This document shows, piece after piece, positions 15,970 to 23,841 of a stretch of DNA of 51,532 nt. The notes beneath the pieces were generated by a model that did not search any database, was not told the origin of the DNA, and worked only from the letters and a program-made list of their open reading frames with translations. Position numbers and translations under genes: made by a program. The DNA is taken from positions 1 through 51,532 of the IMG/VR virus record IMGVR_UViG_3300049491_000668; one strand, given 5' to 3'. The first letter of the stretch is position 1. Every line of letters starts with the position of its first letter. Source of the DNA: a virus.

Positions 15970-17598
15970 ATGGCTCGCGCCCCTCGCAAGACTCTCACGC
16001 CGGTTCAACCGATCGGCCAAAGCGCCATCGGCGGCGGGCTCGAAGGTGCCGAGCGCACCTCGCGCGAAACTGTGTCGTGGCAACCGGCGATCATCTCGCC
16101 GGACCAGCAGATCAATCCGCTCAAGGAGATGGCCGACGCGCGGGCACGCGACTCGGTGCAGAACGACGGCTATGCGATGGGCGCGGTCTACACGCACCGC
16201 GACTCGATCGTTGGCTCGCAGTACCGGCTTAACGCGCAACCCGACTTCGAGGCGCTCGGCGCGACGCAGGAGTGGGCCGAAGAGTTTCAGCGCGTTGTCG
16301 AATCGCGCTTCAACCTGATTGCCGACAGTCCTGAGTGCTGGCTTGACGCCAGCAGGATGAACACGCTGACGGGGCTCATCCGTCTCAGCGTCGGCGGTTT
16401 CTTGATGACCGGCGAGGTGCTCGGCACGGCCGAGTGGCTGCGCGCCGCCAATCGGCCGTGCAGCACTGCCATCCAGATGATTTCGCCGAGCCGCCTGTCG
16501 AACCCTGACGGCAAGGCCGACGACCGCTACTTGCGGCGCGGCGTCGTGCGTGACTTCTTCGGTGCTCCGCAAGGCCATTGGATTCGTAGTTCACATCCTG
16601 GCGACTTCACGTTCTTCGACGACTCGGCCTACGTGTGGCGTTTCGTTCCGGCGATGAAGCCGTGGGGCCGGCGCCAGGTGCTGCACATCGTCGAGCAGTT
16701 GCAGCCCGATCAAACGCGCGGCGTGGCCGACATGGTGTCTGTGCTCAAGCAGATGCGCATGACGAAGAAGTTCCAAGACGTGACTCTGCAAAACGCCGTC
16801 GTGAACGCGAGCTATGCAGCGGCCATCGAGTCGGAACTGCCGCGTGAGGTCGTGTTCGGCTCAATGGGCGTTGGCCAAGCCGGCTTCGGCGACATGCTCG
16901 GTCAGTACCTGACGCAGTTGCAAGCCTACTCGGGCAACAGCGACAACATTGCGATCGACGGCGTGAAGATGCCGCATCTGTTTCCCGGCACGAAGCTTTC
17001 GCTGAAGCCGATGGGAACGCCTGGCGGTGTCGGCACCGAGTTCGAGGAAAGCCTCTTGCGGCACGTTGCCGCGGCTCTCGGTCTGAGTTACGAGCAGTTC
17101 TCGCGTGACTACAGCAAGACGAACTACTCATCGGCCCGTGCGTCAATGAGCGAGACTTGGAAGTTCATGCAGTCGCGCAAGAAAGTCGTTGCCGACCGCA
17201 TGGCAACGATGATCTATACGCTGTGGCTCGAAGAAGACCTCAACGCTGGCAACCTGCCGTTGCCCAAAGGCATGGGGTCGGAAATCTTCTATGACCCCGT
17301 GAAGCGTGAAGCTCTCACCAACTGCGATTGGATCGGCGCGTCGCGCGGCCAGATCGACGAGTTGAAAGAGACGCAAGCTGCGGTGATGCGCATCAACTCG
17401 GGTCTCTCGACCTACGAGAAGGAATGCGCCCGACTCGGCGAAGACTTCCGCCGCATCTTCAAGCAGGCCGCTCGTGAGAAACGGATGATGGCCGAACTCG
17501 ACCTGACGTTCGGTACCGATGCGACCAAGCCTGGTCACAACGATGCGCAGCAGACCATGGACGAGTCCGACAAGCGGCCCGCGAAGGAAGCCGCGTGA
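15970..17598 (+). CDS. Portal protein, lambda gpB-like
   Basis: A 542-residue portal protein. Typical lambda portal segments are visible: DARARDSVQNDGYAMGAV near the N-terminus, RRQVLHIVEQLQPDQTRGV in the middle and LGLSYEQFSRDYSKTNYSSAR in the clip/stem region. Twelve copies should form the ring through which DNA enters the head. ATG 15970 is two bases after the gpW gene. The next gene encodes the protease, as in lambda. Confidence 0.9.
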   Translation: MARAPRKTLTPVQPIGQSAIGGGLEGAERTSRETVSWQPAIISPDQQINPLKEMADARARDSVQNDGYAMGAVYTHRDSIVGSQYRLNAQPDFEALGATQEWAEEFQRVVESRFNLIADSPECWLDASRMNTLTGLIRLSVGGFLMTGEVLGTAEWLRAANRPCSTAIQMISPSRLSNPDGKADDRYLRRGVVRDFFGAPQGHWIRSSHPGDFTFFDDSAYVWRFVPAMKPWGRRQVLHIVEQLQPDQTRGVADMVSVLKQMRMTKKFQDVTLQNAVVNASYAAAIESELPREVVFGSMGVGQAGFGDMLGQYLTQLQAYSGNSDNIAIDGVKMPHLFPGTKLSLKPMGTPGGVGTEFEESLLRHVAAALGLSYEQFSRDYSKTNYSSARASMSETWKFMQSRKKVVADRMATMIYTLWLEEDLNAGNLPLPKGMGSEIFYDPVKREALTNCDWIGASRGQIDELKETQAAVMRINSGLSTYEKECARLGEDFRRIFKQAAREKRMMAELDLTFGTDATKPGHNDAQQTMDESDKRPAKEAA

Positions 17599-17608
17599 GC
17601 ACGCTCGG

Positions 17609-17630
17609 TACAATGTGTGGATTCATCCAC
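17609..17630 (+). promoter_or_regulatory. TACAAT box followed by a GTGGA/TCCAC hairpin
   Basis: TACAAT (17609-17614) is followed after two bases by GTGGA-TTCA-TCCAC (17617-17630), then AAAGGAA and GTG 17644. No -35 box is visible. The half-sites are in the reverse order compared with the 3857 and 12091 palindromes. Confidence 0.4.
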
Positions 17631-17643
17631 CGAAAGGAACGCT

Positions 17644-18942
17644 GTGAGCGATGACGTTGCCCGCGCCGCACTGTCGCGCATGAACCTGCGCGAGATCGCC
17701 GTCGCGCCGCACTACACCGGCATCGGGCCTGACCTCAAGTTGCTGGCCAGCACCGATGTCGAGGACGGCAAGAACGCCTTCATGGCGCGTCGTGCCGAAC
17801 TGTGCGCAGCCTACGGTCTCGACGGCTCGGTGCAGAGCAAGCCGTTCGCGTTTGCGGGCGGCGTTGCCATCATCCCGATCACCGGCCTACTGATCAACCG
17901 CTTCGGCCAGTCCTACGGTTTCATCACAGGCTACAACTTCTTGCGTTCTCAGGTGGCGCTCGCTGGCCAAGATGCGGACGTGAAGGCCATCGTCTACGAC
18001 GTGAACAGTTTCGGCGGTGAGGCTGCCGGGTGTTTCGAGTGCTCGGCCGACATGAAGCGCCTGGCCAATGGCAAACCGACGATGGCAGTCGTGGACTCGA
18101 ACTGCTACAGCGCTGCATTCGCGACCGCGAGTTCTGCCGACAAGATCGTCTCGACGCCGAGTGGCGGCATCGGCTCTGTCGGTGTCGTGGCGATGCATGT
18201 CGACATGAGCAAGATGCTCGCCGAGTGGGGTATCGACATCACCTTCATCTTTGCCGGCGATCACAAGGTCGACGGCAACCCCTACGAGGCATTGTCGGCC
18301 GAGGTGAAGGCCGACATCCAAGCCAGCATCGACAAGAGCATGAACGCCTTCGTTTCGCTCATTGCCACCAATCGCGGGATGACCGAGAAAGCCGTGCGTG
18401 ACACGCAAGCTCGTTCGTACCGGGCCGAGGACGCACTTGCTCTCGGCTTCATCGACGCCATTGCATCGCCTTCCGAGGCGGTGCATGCGTTCCTCGGCGA
18501 GCTATCCGGCTCGACACTTCACTCTCAACAGGAGGTCAACATGACCGATGCAACAAAGCCGGGCGCCGAAACGAAGGCCGAACCCGCAAACACCGAAGCG
18601 GCTGCGGCCGAAGCTCGCACCACGGAACGCGCCCGCATCTCGGGCATCCAGGGCTGCGAAGAAGCCAAAGGCCGCGAGTCGCTCGCGAACCATCTGGCCT
18701 TGAACACCGACATGAGCGTGGACGCCGCCAAGGCCGTTCTCGCCGCGTCGCCGAAGACCGAGCCCGTCAAGACCGAAACTGCGAATCCCTTCAAGGCTGC
18801 GATGGACGGCAGCAAGCACCCCAACGTCGGCGCCGAGACCGGCAGCGGCGGCAATGGTGGCGACGGCGCCGAAGCCCCGCATCTGGCCATCCTGCGTGCG
18901 CAAGAGCAGGCCACGGGCGTCAAGTTGCTGACGGCTGCCTGA
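17644..18942 (+). CDS. Prohead protease (S49, lambda gpC-like) with C-terminal scaffold domain
   Basis: A 432-residue serine protease fused to a scaffold domain. The catalytic pair is probably S156 (NCYSAAFATAS) and K208 (DHKVDGNPYE), a spacing of 52 as in lambda gpC. The C-terminal third is low-complexity Ala/Glu/Lys-rich, as in gpNu3. It directs head assembly and then removes the scaffold. AAAGGAA supports GTG 17644. Confidence 0.9.
   Translation: MSDDVARAALSRMNLREIAVAPHYTGIGPDLKLLASTDVEDGKNAFMARRAELCAAYGLDGSVQSKPFAFAGGVAIIPITGLLINRFGQSYGFITGYNFLRSQVALAGQDADVKAIVYDVNSFGGEAAGCFECSADMKRLANGKPTMAVVDSNCYSAAFATASSADKIVSTPSGGIGSVGVVAMHVDMSKMLAEWGIDITFIFAGDHKVDGNPYEALSAEVKADIQASIDKSMNAFVSLIATNRGMTEKAVRDTQARSYRAEDALALGFIDAIASPSEAVHAFLGELSGSTLHSQQEVNMTDATKPGAETKAEPANTEAAAAEARTTERARISGIQGCEEAKGRESLANHLALNTDMSVDAAKAVLAASPKTEPVKTETANPFKAAMDGSKHPNVGAETGSGGNGGDGAEAPHLAILRAQEQATGVKLLTAA
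18541..18942 (+). CDS. Scaffold protein, nested in-frame start (Nu3-like)
   Basis: ATG 18541 within the protease gene is preceded by CAGGAGG at optimal distance, giving a separate 133-residue product identical to the C-terminal scaffold domain. In lambda, Nu3 is made the same way from within gene C. The strong internal ribosome binding site in an otherwise coding region is the main evidence. Confidence 0.75.
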   Translation: MTDATKPGAETKAEPANTEAAAAEARTTERARISGIQGCEEAKGRESLANHLALNTDMSVDAAKAVLAASPKTEPVKTETANPFKAAMDGSKHPNVGAETGSGGNGGDGAEAPHLAILRAQEQATGVKLLTAA

Positions 18943-18982
18943 ACGACCACCAACCAACTTCCAACTTTTCAAGGAGTCAGAA

Positions 18983-19345
18983 ATGGCTGTCAATGATCTC
19001 GCAAGCTGGGCCGAGTATGGTCCCTACACCCCCGAGCAACTGTTCGCAGGCGATGCGAAGGTGGTCAGCAACAACGCGCCCTCGTTGGTCGCTTCGCTGG
19101 CCAAGTACGAACTCGCTGCGCTGACGGCGACCGGCGTCACGACCTTCGTCACCGGCACGCACACCATCGCCGATGCCGTCGTCGTGGCGCAGCCCATCAC
19201 TGCCATTGGCCAACAGGTGCCGTACTTTGCGGCCGGCTTCTTCAACCACGCCGCGATCACCTGGCCTGCCGCTCTGTCGACCCTGGCCCTGCGCAAGGAC
19301 TTCTGCGGCAACTCGCCGATTCAAGTCGGCGCCATCACTCCCTGA
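18983..19345 (+). CDS. Head decoration protein, lambda gpD-like
   Basis: A 120-residue capsid-stabilising protein. The gpD signature is the late segment VPYFAAGFFNHAAITWP; the N-terminal region is Ala-rich and flexible. Trimers cap the expanded head at threefold positions. AAGGAG precedes ATG 18983. Position between scaffold and major capsid genes matches lambda. Confidence 0.9.
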   Translation: MAVNDLASWAEYGPYTPEQLFAGDAKVVSNNAPSLVASLAKYELAALTATGVTTFVTGTHTIADAVVVAQPITAIGQQVPYFAAGFFNHAAITWPAALSTLALRKDFCGNSPIQVGAITP

Positions 19346-19396
19346 TCGGCCGGCAACGGCACCACCCACAACCCGCCGACTGAAAGGAAATTCATC

Positions 19397-20452
19397 ATGG
19401 CAGGCGCAATCTACGACAACACGACCTTGCTTCAGGTCATGCGTTTTCAGAAGCAACTCACGCCGTTCTGGCTCGGGTTCTTCGGTTCGCAAATCAACTT
19501 CGAGACCGAGGACATCCTGTTCGACCGCGTGAACACCGACTACCGCAAGCTCGCGCCCTTCGTGGTGCCGAACGTGCAAGGCCAGGTGCACGGCATGACG
19601 GGTTACGACAGCATCTCGTTCAAGCCGGCCTACGTCAAACCGAAGTACGTGGTCGACCCGAACATGGTCATCCCCCGTCAGCCTGGCGAAGCGCTCGGCA
19701 GCGGCAGCCTGTCCTACGACCAACGTCGTGACGCCGTCATTGCCGAACTGACCAAGCAGATGCGGTCGATGCTCACGAACCGCAACGAGTGGCTCGCGGC
19801 CCGCGCGCTGATCGACGCGCAAGTGACCATCTCGGGCGACAACTACCCGGCCCGCACGGTCGACTTCCGCCGTCACGCCAGCTTGAGCTACACGCTCTTG
19901 ACCGGCGCCCGGTGGAGTCAGTCCACGGCAACCCCGCTGGCCGACTTGCAGAACGCCCGCATCAATGCGAACAACCGCAGCGGCGCGCGCATCAAGAAGA
20001 TCGTGTTCGGCGGCACGGCATGGGACTACTTTGCCAAGCATCCGAACGTCGACCTGAAGGCGCTGCAAGACCGCAACTTCGGCGGCATCAATGCCGACGT
20101 GCAGCGCATCTACGACGGCTACGAGGGCCAGGAGTACATGGGCCGCATCTCGGGCTCGATGGGCGGCGGCACGCTCGAACTGTGGGTCGACACCAGCAAG
20201 TACGTCGACCAGGCCGGTGCGGAACAGTTCTTCCTCGATCAGAAGACGGTGGTCGGCATCTCCGAGATGGTCGAAGGCGTGCGGTGCTTCGGCGCCATCA
20301 AGGACTTCGACGCGCGCCTGCAACCGCTCGAAGTGTTCATGAAGAACTGGCGCAACGAAGACCCGAGCGTCGAGTACCTGTTGGGCCAGTCGGCCCCGTT
20401 GATGGTGCCGAAGCGCCCGAACGCCACCTTCAAGATTCTGACCTCGGACTGA
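19397..20452 (+). CDS. Major capsid protein, lambda gpE family
   Basis: A 351-residue HK97-fold capsid protein of the E family. Recognisable parts: an N-terminal arm (FQKQLTPFWLGFFG), the conserved APFVVPNVQGQVHG, KQMRSMLTNRNEWLAARAL and the C-terminal LLGQSAPLMVPKRPNATF. AAAGGAAA precedes ATG 19397. A terminator-like hairpin follows the gene. Confidence 0.93.
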   Translation: MAGAIYDNTTLLQVMRFQKQLTPFWLGFFGSQINFETEDILFDRVNTDYRKLAPFVVPNVQGQVHGMTGYDSISFKPAYVKPKYVVDPNMVIPRQPGEALGSGSLSYDQRRDAVIAELTKQMRSMLTNRNEWLAARALIDAQVTISGDNYPARTVDFRRHASLSYTLLTGARWSQSTATPLADLQNARINANNRSGARIKKIVFGGTAWDYFAKHPNVDLKALQDRNFGGINADVQRIYDGYEGQEYMGRISGSMGGGTLELWVDTSKYVDQAGAEQFFLDQKTVVGISEMVEGVRCFGAIKDFDARLQPLEVFMKNWRNEDPSVEYLLGQSAPLMVPKRPNATFKILTSD

Positions 20453-20477
20453 TCCACGCAGGCGGACTCGCAACGGT

Positions 20478-20506
20478 GAAGCACCTCTCGGGGTGCTTCT
20501 CTTCAA
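20478..20506 (+). terminator. Hairpin terminator after the major capsid gene
   Basis: GAAGCACC (20478-20485) pairs with GGTGCTTC (20492-20499) around a six-base loop, followed by the pyrimidine run TCTCTTC. The weak U-run suggests a partial terminator that lowers expression of downstream neck genes relative to the capsid gene. Confidence 0.55.
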
Positions 20507-20525
20507 CCTCTTTCAGGAGATATAC

Positions 20526-20771
20526 ATGCCCAAAGCCAAAGCCATCGACACGATCACGCTGCATCGCGACGGCAAGAACATCGAGGTGCCTTCCGGCGCC
20601 GTTTTCGACTTCACGAAGGCGGAAATGGAAAGCATCAAGTCGGTCAACCCTGGCGCCATCACGAGCAAGGTGGAAGTCGATCTCGCGGTCGACGACGTGA
20701 AGACCGTCAAGGGCGGCGACAAGGGTCCGTCGACCACGACCGAAGCCGACAAGGATGCCTCGGCGCTGTAA
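20526..20771 (+). CDS. Small neck-region protein, unknown
   Basis: An 81-residue product starting after CAGGAG. The first 45 residues read as a small beta domain (ITLHRDGKNIEVPSGAVFDF) like short phage proteins found after capsid genes; the C-terminal half is a charged low-complexity tail (KGGDKGPSTTTEADKD). Position corresponds to lambda FI, but similarity is not visible. Confidence 0.65.
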   Translation: MPKAKAIDTITLHRDGKNIEVPSGAVFDFTKAEMESIKSVNPGAITSKVEVDLAVDDVKTVKGGDKGPSTTTEADKDASAL

Positions 20772-20810
20772 GCGTCAGGCCCCCGCGAAGTCGAACAGCG
20801 AGCCCTCGAT

Positions 20811-21167
20811 ATGGCCACGCCCATGTTCGACTTCGCCCAAACAAAACTGGACGCGCGCCGCGTCGTCCAATCCATCTTCGGTGTCGAAGCGTGGTACAGC
20901 GACTCTGTCGACTCGCAGCCGCGCGAACTGCGCGCTCGTTGCCACAATCGAAAGACTCTCGTCGGCGAACTCAACACTGACGGCTATGCCGAGGTCGTTG
21001 ACTCCGTCGACCGCATCGTCTTCGTTCCTGGCGACACGCCTGGCCTGGTGCTGCGGATGAATGGGCAAGTGAGGTTTCCGAGCCGCAATGACGAGACGTT
21101 TGTCTTGCGCGTGCGCGAGCGTTCCGATGGGCCGCTCGAAGAAGTGTGGCAAGTGGTGCCAGCATGA
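20811..21167 (+). CDS. Head-tail joining protein (gpFII-like position)
   Basis: A 118-residue beta-rich protein. Its order, between capsid and gpZ-like genes, and its content (VDRIVFVPGDTPGLVLRM, then FVLRVRERSDGPLEEVW) fit head-tail connector proteins such as lambda gpFII or the Gifsy-2 type. ATG 20811 has a weak ribosome binding site; ATG 20823 is an alternative. Its stop overlaps the next gene by ATGA. Confidence 0.6.
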   Translation: MATPMFDFAQTKLDARRVVQSIFGVEAWYSDSVDSQPRELRARCHNRKTLVGELNTDGYAEVVDSVDRIVFVPGDTPGLVLRMNGQVRFPSRNDETFVLRVRERSDGPLEEVWQVVPA

Positions 21168-21751
21168 GCGTGTCCATTTTTGCCAACGCGCTCGACGACA
21201 TGCGCGCCTACTTCGAGCAACTGCCGGACGTTGCCGAACAGGCTGCCGTGCTGGCTCTCAATGACGTGGCCACGCGCGAGGGCTACTCGCTCATCACGCA
21301 GACCATGAGCAAGCAAACGAACTTCCCGAAGGGCTATCTCAAGAGCCGCTTGAACGTCGTCCGCAAGGCGACCCGAGGCTCGCTCGAAGTAGCCATTCGT
21401 GGGCGAGATCGAGCGACTTCGTTGGCTCGTTTCGCAGAAGGGCAGAGCCCCGCCAACACCCGCGGTCGTGGCGTCCGCGTGAAGATCAAGCCGGGTCAAC
21501 AGCGCCTGTTGCGCAAGGCGTTCCTTGTGAGTCTGCGCAACGGCAACACGGGCCTTGCCGTCCGCCTGAAAGAAGGCGAGACCCTCGAACACTCGCAAGC
21601 CGCTGTGCAACTGGCGAACAACCTCTATTTGCTCTATGGCCCGTCCGTGGATCAAGTGTTCCGCGGCGTGGCTGAAGAGACGGCCCCGGTGCTCACCGGC
21701 CAGGTGTCGCGCCAGTTCCTGCGTCAGTTTGCGAGATTGAGCCGTGGCTGA
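21164..21751 (+). CDS. Minor tail protein, lambda gpZ family
   Basis: A 195-residue protein of the GPZ family: ALNDVATREGYSLITQTM, then FPKGYLKSRLNVVRKATRG, and GVRVKIKPGQQRLLRKAFLV. In lambda gpZ completes tails so that they can join heads. Starts within the previous stop (ATGA) and overlaps the next gene by eight bases. Confidence 0.8.
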   Translation: MSVSIFANALDDMRAYFEQLPDVAEQAAVLALNDVATREGYSLITQTMSKQTNFPKGYLKSRLNVVRKATRGSLEVAIRGRDRATSLARFAEGQSPANTRGRGVRVKIKPGQQRLLRKAFLVSLRNGNTGLAVRLKEGETLEHSQAAVQLANNLYLLYGPSVDQVFRGVAEETAPVLTGQVSRQFLRQFARLSRG

Positions 21752-22244
21752 TTCATTGAAGCTCACCGTGCTGACAACGCTGACGCGCCACCTCGAACGC
21801 ATCACGCCGAGCAACGGCTACGAGTTCAACTTGGAAGGTGCGGTTTTTCGGGGCCGCTCGCGCTTCGGCGAGAACGACCCGCCGACGATGCTCTCGATCC
21901 TCGAATCGCCGAAGCCCGACTTCCCGCTCTTTGCCGGCGAGAACAACGCCGTGCGGCACGAACAGTGGAACTTGTTGCTTCAAGGATGGGCGAAGGAAGA
22001 GAGTGACGTGCCTTCATCTCACCCGACCGACCAGACCTATCGCCTCATCGCCGATGTCGAGAATCAGCTTCGACGCCTGACGGCGACGACGGACTTCGGT
22101 AGTGCGAAGTATCCCGATGAATACTTGCTCGGGCGCATGGTTTCCGACATCAACTTCGGCTTCGGCGTCGTTCGCCCGCCGACTGAACAGGTCTCGAACA
22201 AGGCTTTCTTCTACCTTCCTCTGCGGATCGGCCTTGCCGCATAG
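21744..22244 (+). CDS. Tail terminator-like protein (gpU position)
   Basis: A 166-residue protein starting at GTG 21744 inside the gpZ gene end. Length and place suggest a tail terminator such as lambda gpU. Visible parts are an N-terminal helix (LTVLTTLTRHLERI) and strands FNLEGAVFRGRSRFG, QWNLLLQGW and FFYLPLRIGLA, consistent with that alpha/beta fold. Confidence 0.6.
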   Translation: MADSLKLTVLTTLTRHLERITPSNGYEFNLEGAVFRGRSRFGENDPPTMLSILESPKPDFPLFAGENNAVRHEQWNLLLQGWAKEESDVPSSHPTDQTYRLIADVENQLRRLTATTDFGSAKYPDEYLLGRMVSDINFGFGVVRPPTEQVSNKAFFYLPLRIGLAA

Positions 22245-22270
22245 ATCGCCTGACGGCTTTGTTTCGGCGA

Positions 22271-22300
22271 TAATTTCCACCGTCTGTACCCCACATCCAC
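22271..22300 (+). promoter_or_regulatory. GATAAT box with TCCAC repeats ahead of the major tail gene
   Basis: GATAAT (22269-22274) is followed by TCCACCGTCTGT, which resembles the left part of the 3857 site, and a second TCCAC at 22296-22300 next to AAGGAG. A weak ATCGCC/GGCGAT stem lies just upstream. Promoter function is tentative. Confidence 0.35.
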
Positions 22301-22313
22301 AAGGAGCTATCAC

Positions 22314-23126
22314 ATGGCGATCACCACCGATCTCGGCGGCAAGAACTACGTCCTCGGCCGCGGCCGGGTGTTCTTCGACCGCTTCGCTGCCAACGCGATC
22401 ATCAACGCCACCACGCAAGGTGACGGCGAGCGCTACATCGGCAACACGCCGTCGTTCTCGATGACGAGTTCGAGCGAAGACCTCGACCACTTCGACAGCG
22501 AATCCGGCGTTCGGACGAAGGACGCTTCGGTTCAACTGCAACTCGATCGCAGTGGCGGCTTCGAGTGCGACAACATCGACAAGGAAAACATCGCCCTCTA
22601 CTTCCTCGGCGATGCCGCCACCGTGACGCAGGTTCTGACCGCGGGCATCGTGCAAGTGATGACCGTGAAGAAGGGCCGCTTCTACCAACTCGGCGCGAGC
22701 GAAACGCTGCCGGCCGGGCACCGCATGGCGACCGTCACCGCCATCGGCAAGGGTGCGGGCTTCGCGACGGTCGTCACGCTGGCCACGAACGTGGAATTCG
22801 ACGTGGACACCGGGCGCCTGTTCATCCTGCCCAATGCACCGGACATCCCCGACAACACGCCGATTCAAGTGACCTACAGCATCGCTGCGGTCAACTACGA
22901 GCGTGTGATCTCGAAGACCAACGCCATCTATGGCGCCGTGCGCTTCGTCTCGGACAACCCGGCCGGCGTCAACCGCGACTACTACCTGCCCTACGTGAAG
23001 ATCAGCCCGGACGGCGACTACAACATGAAGGGCGACGACTGGCAGAAGATGGGCTTCACGATGGAAGTGCTGAAGAAGGCGACCAGCATCGAAGCCGTCT
23101 ACGTCACGACCCGTCCGACCGCCTGA
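22314..23126 (+). CDS. Major tail tube protein
   Basis: A 270-residue tail tube protein. The N-terminal GRGRVFFDRFA and GERYIGNTPSFSMTSSSEDLDHFDSE patterns are typical of siphovirus tube proteins, and an Ig-like or insertion domain seems present at about residues 105-190. It polymerises around the tape measure. AAGGAG precedes ATG 22314. Confidence 0.85.
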   Translation: MAITTDLGGKNYVLGRGRVFFDRFAANAIINATTQGDGERYIGNTPSFSMTSSSEDLDHFDSESGVRTKDASVQLQLDRSGGFECDNIDKENIALYFLGDAATVTQVLTAGIVQVMTVKKGRFYQLGASETLPAGHRMATVTAIGKGAGFATVVTLATNVEFDVDTGRLFILPNAPDIPDNTPIQVTYSIAAVNYERVISKTNAIYGAVRFVSDNPAGVNRDYYLPYVKISPDGDYNMKGDDWQKMGFTMEVLKKATSIEAVYVTTRPTA

Positions 23127-23140
23127 CGTTGGCCTGAAGC

Positions 23141-23584
23141 ATGGGACTTGCCGCATATCAGGCCGCACGGCGCGAGTTCTTCTCGGGCACCCCTGGCGCT
23201 TTCAGCGTTCAGGGGCTGTCTTTGGAAGGCATCGCGATCCTCGTGCGCGAGCACCTGTCGGAGATGGAACCGTTGGTGGACCTGTTCATCAACGGGGAGA
23301 AGGCCAAACTCACATCTGTGGCCGACAAGGACTTCACGCCTGTGGTGCAGGCACTCGTTTCCCAGGCGCCAGGCTTCGCCGCCAATGTCATCGCAGTGGC
23401 CGCCGGTGAGCCCGATGCGGTGGGGGTCGCTGCGACGATCCCCGGTCCCTTGCAGATCGAGATTCTCGTCGCCATCGGCGAACTCACCTTCAGCGAGGTC
23501 GGTGGCGTAAAAAAATCGTGGGAGACGGTCGCGAGTCTCCTGTCGATGGTGAAGAAAAGCCCGAAGAAGATCACGAAAACCTAG
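23141..23584 (+). CDS. Tail assembly chaperone (gpG-like)
   Basis: A 147-residue, largely helical protein in the chaperone position between tube and tape measure genes (LVREHLSEMEPLVDLFI, FTPVVQALVSQAPGFAANVIAVAAGEPD). It is the unshifted product; a heptamer at 23509-23515 directs some ribosomes into the -1 frame. ATG 23141 has only a weak upstream purine run. Confidence 0.8.
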   Translation: MGLAAYQAARREFFSGTPGAFSVQGLSLEGIAILVREHLSEMEPLVDLFINGEKAKLTSVADKDFTPVVQALVSQAPGFAANVIAVAAGEPDAVGVAATIPGPLQIEILVAIGELTFSEVGGVKKSWETVASLLSMVKKSPKKITKT

Positions 23585-23841
23585 ACGAACCGAGCCGGGT
23601 AATCCGGTTCTACGTCGGTCTTCGTCGCGATGTGAGTTTGCTACTGGCGTCGGGCCATGCTCATGCGCGAGAGTACCCGGTGGCAGTTGTGTGGTCCGAG
23701 GCGCGCATCGTCAGGCAGCGCGCGTCAATAGCACGTCGACTCGATTCCGCTGTGATGCAACGAGTCATCGGCTCGATATTCAGCAAAGACGCCGGCACGA
23801 GCCTGGCCAAACTCCTGACGAGGCTTGACCAAAGTGATTGA
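23141..23841 (+). CDS. Tail assembly chaperone frameshift product (gpGT-like)
   Basis: The codons GTA AAA AAA contain the slippery heptamer A AAA AAA (23509-23515). A -1 slip continues into an open frame to 23841, adding about 108 residues (IVGDGRESPVDGEEK to LAKLLTRLDQSD) for a fusion of about 233. The T-like extension would bind the tape measure protein during assembly, as in lambda G/GT. The extension has no good independent start. Confidence 0.85.

Noticed and set aside
14268-15998. 576-codon open frame on the minus strand across the terminase gene
   Set aside because: High-GC shadow: it is antisense to a clear GpA-family terminase, lacks a start signal and has no recognisable motif. The same holds for long antisense frames at 5503-7269 and 18977-20506.
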